Source: Ruminococcaceae bacterium UBA5295 (GTDB lineage: Bacteria > Bacillota > Clostridia > Oscillospirales > Acutalibacteraceae). Taken from it: a DNA stretch of 9,897 nucleotides. Shown here one piece after another: positions 7,836-9,897 of this stretch. The stretch lies in contig DHSD01000016.1 in the NCBI GenBank assembly GCA_002411365.1, positions 12,287-22,183 of the forward strand. Reading direction: 5' to 3'. The position numbers were made by a program, and so were the translations under genes. Below the pieces are notes generated by a model. The model saw nothing but the letters and a program-made list of their open reading frames with translations. It made no database searches and was not told where the DNA came from. Position 1 is the stretch's first letter. Each line of letters opens with the position of its first letter.

Positions 7836-8595
7836 ATGAAACGCTATGAAATAACAAGTAAATAATGGGAACAGATTCAAACGTTTTTTCCACCTGAAAG
7901 GACAGGAAAACGCGGACGTCTGGCAAAGAGCAACCGCAATATGTTGAACGGGATGCTGTGGATCGCCAGAAGTGGTGCGCAATGGAGAGAAATGCCTTCC
8001 TGCTATGGGCCATGGCAGACGGTATATGCGAGATTTGCAAAGTGGCGGGATAATGGCATTCTGGAAAAAGTTTTCCGCGCTCTTTCTTCAGACGCTGATA
8101 TGGAGAACATCAGCATTGATTCTACCTGCGTCAAAGTGCATCAAAGTGCAAATGGAGGGGGGAAAAACGGCTGATAAGGCAGTTGGACGCACCAAAGGTG
8201 GACTGAATACCAAAATTCACGCTGTTGTGGATGGACTGGGGAACCCATTATATTTTCAGCTTTCAGCTGGAAACATAAACGATTCAAAAGCAGCTGTTGA
8301 TGTACTTTCTCACGTTGATATTTCTCAGAGTAATGTTCTTGCCGACAAAGCATATGGGACGGGTGAAATACTGGATTATATCCAACATCAAGGCAGCGAA
8401 TATACTATTCCGCCAAAAGCCAATACAGGGAATCCATGGCGCTGCGACTGGGTTCTCTACAAAGGGCGCCATCTAATTGAATGCTTCTTTCATCAGATTA
8501 AGTGGTTTCGAAAAATGGCCACACGATTTGACAAGTTGGATACTTCGTTTCTGGCTTTTGTTTATCTTGCCGCTATCATGATTTTGTTGAAGTAG
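7836..8595 (+). pseudogene. IS5-family DDE transposase, interrupted by a stop codon and a frame change
   Basis: Cut-and-paste transposase of the IS427/IS1031 type. Reading from ATG 7836 gives MKRYEITSK, then TAA at 7863-7865, then WEQIQTFFPPERTGKRGR in the same frame. The TAA therefore sits where family members have a sense codon before the Trp-Glu pair. The frame continues through LNGMLWIARSGAQWREMP and SIDST (first catalytic Asp, 8118-8120) to a GGGGGGAAAAA run (8157-8167). There the homologous reading moves by +1 (one extra base) and continues as VGRTKGG and LADKAYG (second Asp, 8344-8346). It ends with YKGRHLIECFFHQIK (Glu, 8479-8481), matching the Y-2-R-3-E-6-K signature. Many IS427-type elements make a fused product by programmed frameshifting, but the added nonsense codon favours decay. 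A shortened product could start at ATG 7941. About 252 residues if repaired. Confidence 0.88.
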
Positions 8596-8608
8596 CACAT
8601 ATCTCTCA

Positions 8609-8625
8609 ATTTTTCAAACAAGGCC
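8609..8625 (-). repeat. Right terminal inverted repeat of the IS
   Basis: Exact reverse complement of 7815-7831, followed by the TA duplication at 8626-8627. Confidence 0.92.
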
Positions 8626-8637
8626 TAAAATATTTTT

Positions 8638-8670
8638 AAAGCTCTGGCATAAAGTCAGGGCTTTTATTAT
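8638..8670 (+). terminator. Terminator-like hairpin just right of the IS
   Basis: AAAGCTCTG (8638-8646) pairs with CAGGGCTTT (8656-8664) with one G-U pair and a 9-base loop; TTTATTAT follows. The stem is preceded by A residues, so it may work on either strand. It ends transcripts coming from the IS side, or it is the tail of a transcript whose gene lay here before the IS arrived. Confidence 0.6.
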
Positions 8671-8692
8671 GCCTTTTTGGAGGTGACTCCAC

Positions 8693-8830
8693 TTGAAATC
8701 CCATTACCGTCCTGCGTTCAATACCCGCGTTTACGGACCGGCCGAACACAGGGCGGATATTTTGGCCCTTTTACTACCCTTCTGGATAGCATCAAATCTT
8801 CATTTCTATTCTATCCGGGTGTTTAAATAG
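8693..8830 (+). CDS. Small ORF of 45 codons, unknown function
   Basis: TTG at 8693-8695 stands 8 bases after a strong GGAGGTGA ribosome binding site whose GGAGG core is 8679-8683 (whole motif 8679-8686). The frame runs to TAG at 8828-8830. The product starts MKSHYRPAFNTRVYGPAEHR and continues with a hydrophobic stretch (ADILALLLPFWIASNLHFY), so it may be a small single-helix membrane peptide or the remaining start of a longer protein. I do not recognise it. The match between a strong ribosome binding site and an open frame supports translation, but 45 codons could be chance. It sits right after a terminator-like hairpin and ahead of the leader of the sigma-like gene. Confidence 0.4.
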   Translation: MKSHYRPAFNTRVYGPAEHRADILALLLPFWIASNLHFYSIRVFK

Positions 8831-8939
8831 GTGAGCATCTAGCATGTATTCCATGTTTTGTATGACAAAGATTCTCGAAGTGGTAAAGGTACAACAAGTT
8901 TTCAGGTAGCCTTGATTTGCATGATTAATTCACTGATAT

Positions 8940-8967
8940 GTGACTTAGCATAACAGGTAGATATAAA
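8940..8967 (+). promoter_or_regulatory. Candidate sigma-A promoter for the leader of the sigma-like gene
   Basis: GTGACT (8940-8945; four of six match TTGACA), a 16-base spacer, then TATAAA (8962-8967; five of six match TATAAT). Transcription would begin near 8974 and give a leader of about 235 bases containing the structures at 9003-9044, 9088-9119 and 9157-9202. Confidence 0.35.
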
Positions 8968-9002
8968 CGTTCTTCGTTTTGCAGAAATCTGAGATAATGC
9001 GT

Positions 9003-9044
9003 CAAAAGGATCTGTACTTTTCGATATATACTTCTATCCTTTTG
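9003..9044 (+). repeat. 9-bp inverted repeat in the leader
   Basis: CAAAAGGAT (9003-9011) and ATCCTTTTG (9036-9044) are exact complements around a 24-base loop. An alternative pairing, TACTTC (9029-9034) with GAAGTA (9045-9050), overlaps the right arm. The two folds exclude each other, as expected in a switching leader. Confidence 0.5.
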
Positions 9045-9087
9045 GAAGTAGTAGTGGTTTACAATAATAAAAATTGTGAGTATCCAG

Positions 9088-9119
9088 ATGCCTTGTGGAA
9101 TCTTCCACTTGGCATTTTT
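9088..9119 (+). terminator. Rho-independent terminator/attenuator upstream of the sigma-like gene
   Basis: ATGCC (9088-9092) and GTGGAA (9095-9100) pair with TTCCAC (9103-9108) and GGCAT (9111-9115). The two helices are separated by a TT/TT internal loop, and five T bases (9115-9119) end the structure. It lies about 90 bases before the sigma-like start codon in the same direction, so it could attenuate that gene or end a short upstream transcript. Confidence 0.7.
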
Positions 9120-9156
9120 CTATTAGCCTCACGTCCCAGCTGCCGGTCTCCACCTC

Positions 9157-9202
9157 CCTCATTTTGATTTTCGTTTATCCACGTTAAAAATCAAAATGGA
9201 GG
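9157..9202 (+). promoter_or_regulatory. Hairpin that covers the ribosome binding site of the sigma-like gene
   Basis: CATTTTGATTTT (9160-9171) is an exact complement of AAAATCAAAATG (9187-9198), with a 15-base loop. With one bulged G, the pairing extends by CCT (9157-9159) to AGG (9200-9202). The GGAGG Shine-Dalgarno at 9198-9202, 7 bases before the ATG, would then be paired and hidden. This suggests translational control of the gene. Confidence 0.6.
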
Positions 9203-9209
9203 AATCACA

Positions 9210-9638
9210 ATGAAAAAAATCAACCTTCGGGATTACTATCCGTTTTATACGTCCGACAACTTCATTGACGTTCCTGACGAAGTTGCTACCCTGTTAAAGG
9301 AATTTGCTCGAAGCGAAGCTGCTTATCGTATGAGAACATACCGGCATAAAGCCTATTATTCCCTCGACCGAGACGATGGAATTCAGCATGATATTTTGTC
9401 TGTGAACATGCTTCCCGACGAACTCTACGAGCGTAAAGTGACAATGGAACAACTCTATTCCGCTCTTGCTTTGTTGCCGGATAAGCAAGCACAACGCATT
9501 TATTCCCATTATTTTTTCGGGTTAAGCAAATCCGCAATCGCCAAGGCAGAGCATGTCAGCAGGATTACCGTCGGCCAATCCATTACACGGGGATTGAACA
9601 GTTTGAAGCTGTATCTTGAAAAAAATAATCTCGATTAG
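9210..9638 (+). CDS. Sigma-70 region-4-like (helix-turn-helix) protein of a conjugative element
   Basis: 142-residue protein that starts MKKINLRDYYPFY and has the middle block YYSLDRDDGIQHD. These are marks of a small sigma-like family common on clostridial integrative/conjugative elements (Tn1549-type and relatives). The C-terminal part, ALLPDKQAQRIYSHYFFGLS followed by KSAIAKAEHVSRITVGQSIT (about residues 88-126), is a sigma region 4/HTH unit that normally binds -35 DNA. Regions 2 and 3 of a full sigma factor are missing, so whether it directs RNA polymerase or acts as a plain DNA-binding regulator is open. The start is fixed by GGAGG at 9198-9202, and the gene ends in TAG. Its leader is unusually structured, which points to tight control. 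It marks the DNA to the right of the IS as probable mobile-element DNA. Family assignment is from recognition of the sequence pattern; function is inferred. Confidence 0.85.
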   Translation: MKKINLRDYYPFYTSDNFIDVPDEVATLLKEFARSEAAYRMRTYRHKAYYSLDRDDGIQHDILSVNMLPDELYERKVTMEQLYSALALLPDKQAQRIYSHYFFGLSKSAIAKAEHVSRITVGQSITRGLNSLKLYLEKNNLD

Positions 9639-9897
9639 GCTTTACATTTCACCTAAAAATGTAATGGTTTATGAAGAATATTATTTTCCCCATAAATTTG
9701 CACCTTGAAAATTGAATATACGGTATTTCAGGTACATTCCCTGCGTAACCGCGAGAAGCGGTAAGCGACAGGAGAGGCGACGCGATGATGACCACAGAGG
9801 CAAGAGCGATCTACGCACTTTCCAACACGACTTTGGCAAGCCTGGCGCGATGACACACGCGGGAATCAATGATACTTCTACACGGCCTCCCACAGAC
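9639..9897 (+). other. Structured, GC-rich stretch at the right edge; possible small overlapping ORFs
   Basis: Composition shifts from AT-rich to GC-rich near 9740. A hairpin, ACCGC (9748-9752) / GCGGT (9758-9762) with loop GAGAA, is followed by GGAGAGG (9771-9777). A 22-codon ORF, ATG 9785 to TGA 9853, begins MMTTEARAIYALSN. Its stop overlaps ATG 9850 (ATGA), whose frame (MTHAGINDTSTRPPTD) stays open to the window end. This layout could be a leader peptide coupled to a downstream gene. Position after the sigma-like gene would also fit a conserved non-coding or transfer-origin segment of a conjugative element. Neither reading can be settled here. Confidence 0.35.
9642..9664 (+). other. Weak hairpin after the sigma-like gene
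   Basis: TTACATTT (9642-9649) pairs with AAATGTAA (9657-9664), loop of 7. It lies 4 bases after the stop codon but is AT-rich and has no T run, so termination there is doubtful. Confidence 0.4.

Larger units (their letters stand above)
7813..8627 (+). mobile_element. IS5-family (IS427-like) insertion sequence, 811 bp at 7815-8625, with TA target duplication
   Basis: Perfect 17-bp terminal inverted repeats, GGCCTTGTTTGAAAAAT, lie at 7815-7831 and, inverted, at 8609-8625. TA is present on both sides (7813-7814 and 8626-8627). IS5 elements of the IS427 type have about this length, ends beginning GG, and duplicate TA. A single transposase frame fills the element. The clean ends suggest a fairly recent insertion into AT-rich DNA, but the transposase is disrupted, so this copy probably depends on help in trans. 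Confidence 0.92.
8831..9209. other. Leader/intergenic region upstream of the sigma-like gene
   Basis: This 379-base stretch lacks a firm gene. Bases 8844-8953 contain short frames in two phases: one starts MYSMFCMTKILEVV, the other includes DSRSGKGTTSF, which is reminiscent of a P-loop. It may be the remains of an ATPase gene, but this is weak. From 8940 on there is a possible promoter, a 9-bp inverted repeat, a terminator hairpin and a ribosome-binding-site hairpin, all listed separately. An open frame from ATG 8997 (or TTG 8979) to 9167 crosses the terminator. It has no clear ribosome binding site and could be a leader peptide or chance. Confidence 0.5.

Noticed and set aside
7972..8156. 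5' part of the second transposase frame (from ATG 7972)
   Set aside because: The conserved transposase sequence in this stretch is in the other frame; only the part after about 8157 is genuine in this frame.
8979..9167. 62-codon ORF starting at TTG 8979 as a protein gene
   Set aside because: No ribosome binding site, it crosses a strong terminator, and its end runs into the arm of the next hairpin. Kept only as a possible leader peptide.
9681..9893. 70-codon minus-strand frame at the right edge
   Set aside because: No supporting ribosome binding site or recognisable motif; probably a by-product of the GC-rich stretch.

Overview
The window looks like accessory DNA of a low-to-medium GC Gram-positive bacterium, most likely a Clostridia (Oscillospiraceae-type) species. 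The reasons are strong GGAGG-type ribosome binding sites, a TTG-started gene, Sec-type signal peptides on large secreted glycosidases, and at the right end a sigma-70-region-4-like gene of the kind carried by clostridial conjugative elements. No taxon can be fixed from the sequence alone.

Left part (1-7697): three glycoside hydrolase genes in a row, all on the + strand. The first is the C-terminal half of a GH31 alpha-glucosidase that begins outside the window and has no visible export signal. The second is a secreted GH27-type enzyme with three tandem 137-residue carbohydrate-binding-like modules. The third is a secreted GH15-type enzyme with an N-terminal CBM35/CBM6-like module and a C-terminal beta-sandwich module. 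GH27 contains isomaltodextranases and GH15 contains glucodextranases and glucoamylases. The simplest reading is a locus for an alpha-glucan, possibly alpha-1,6-linked (dextran-like): the two secreted exo-enzymes release isomaltose and glucose, and the GH31 enzyme finishes the oligosaccharides. The linkage is inferred, not proven. The intergenic gaps hold a perfect 22-bp palindrome (4251-4272) and a hairpin just before the GH15 ribosome binding site. The GH15 gene ends in a strong hairpin terminator.

Middle (7813-8627): a complete IS5-family (IS427-like) insertion sequence of 811 bp, with perfect 17-bp terminal inverted repeats and a TA target duplication. Its transposase frame is broken by an in-frame TAA at codon 10 and by a frame change at a GGGGGGAAAAA run, although the DDE residues and the Y-R-E-K signature survive.

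Right part (8628-9897): accessory or mobile DNA that looks like the edge of an integrative/conjugative element. It has a terminator-like hairpin, a 45-codon small ORF with a strong ribosome binding site, and then a long leader holding a candidate promoter, a 9-bp inverted repeat and a terminator/attenuator. A 12-bp inverted repeat then folds over the ribosome binding site of the sigma-like gene (9210-9638). The last 260 bases are GC-rich, carry small hairpins, and hold two tiny ORFs that overlap by ATGA. The leader and this last stretch are the least explained parts of the window.
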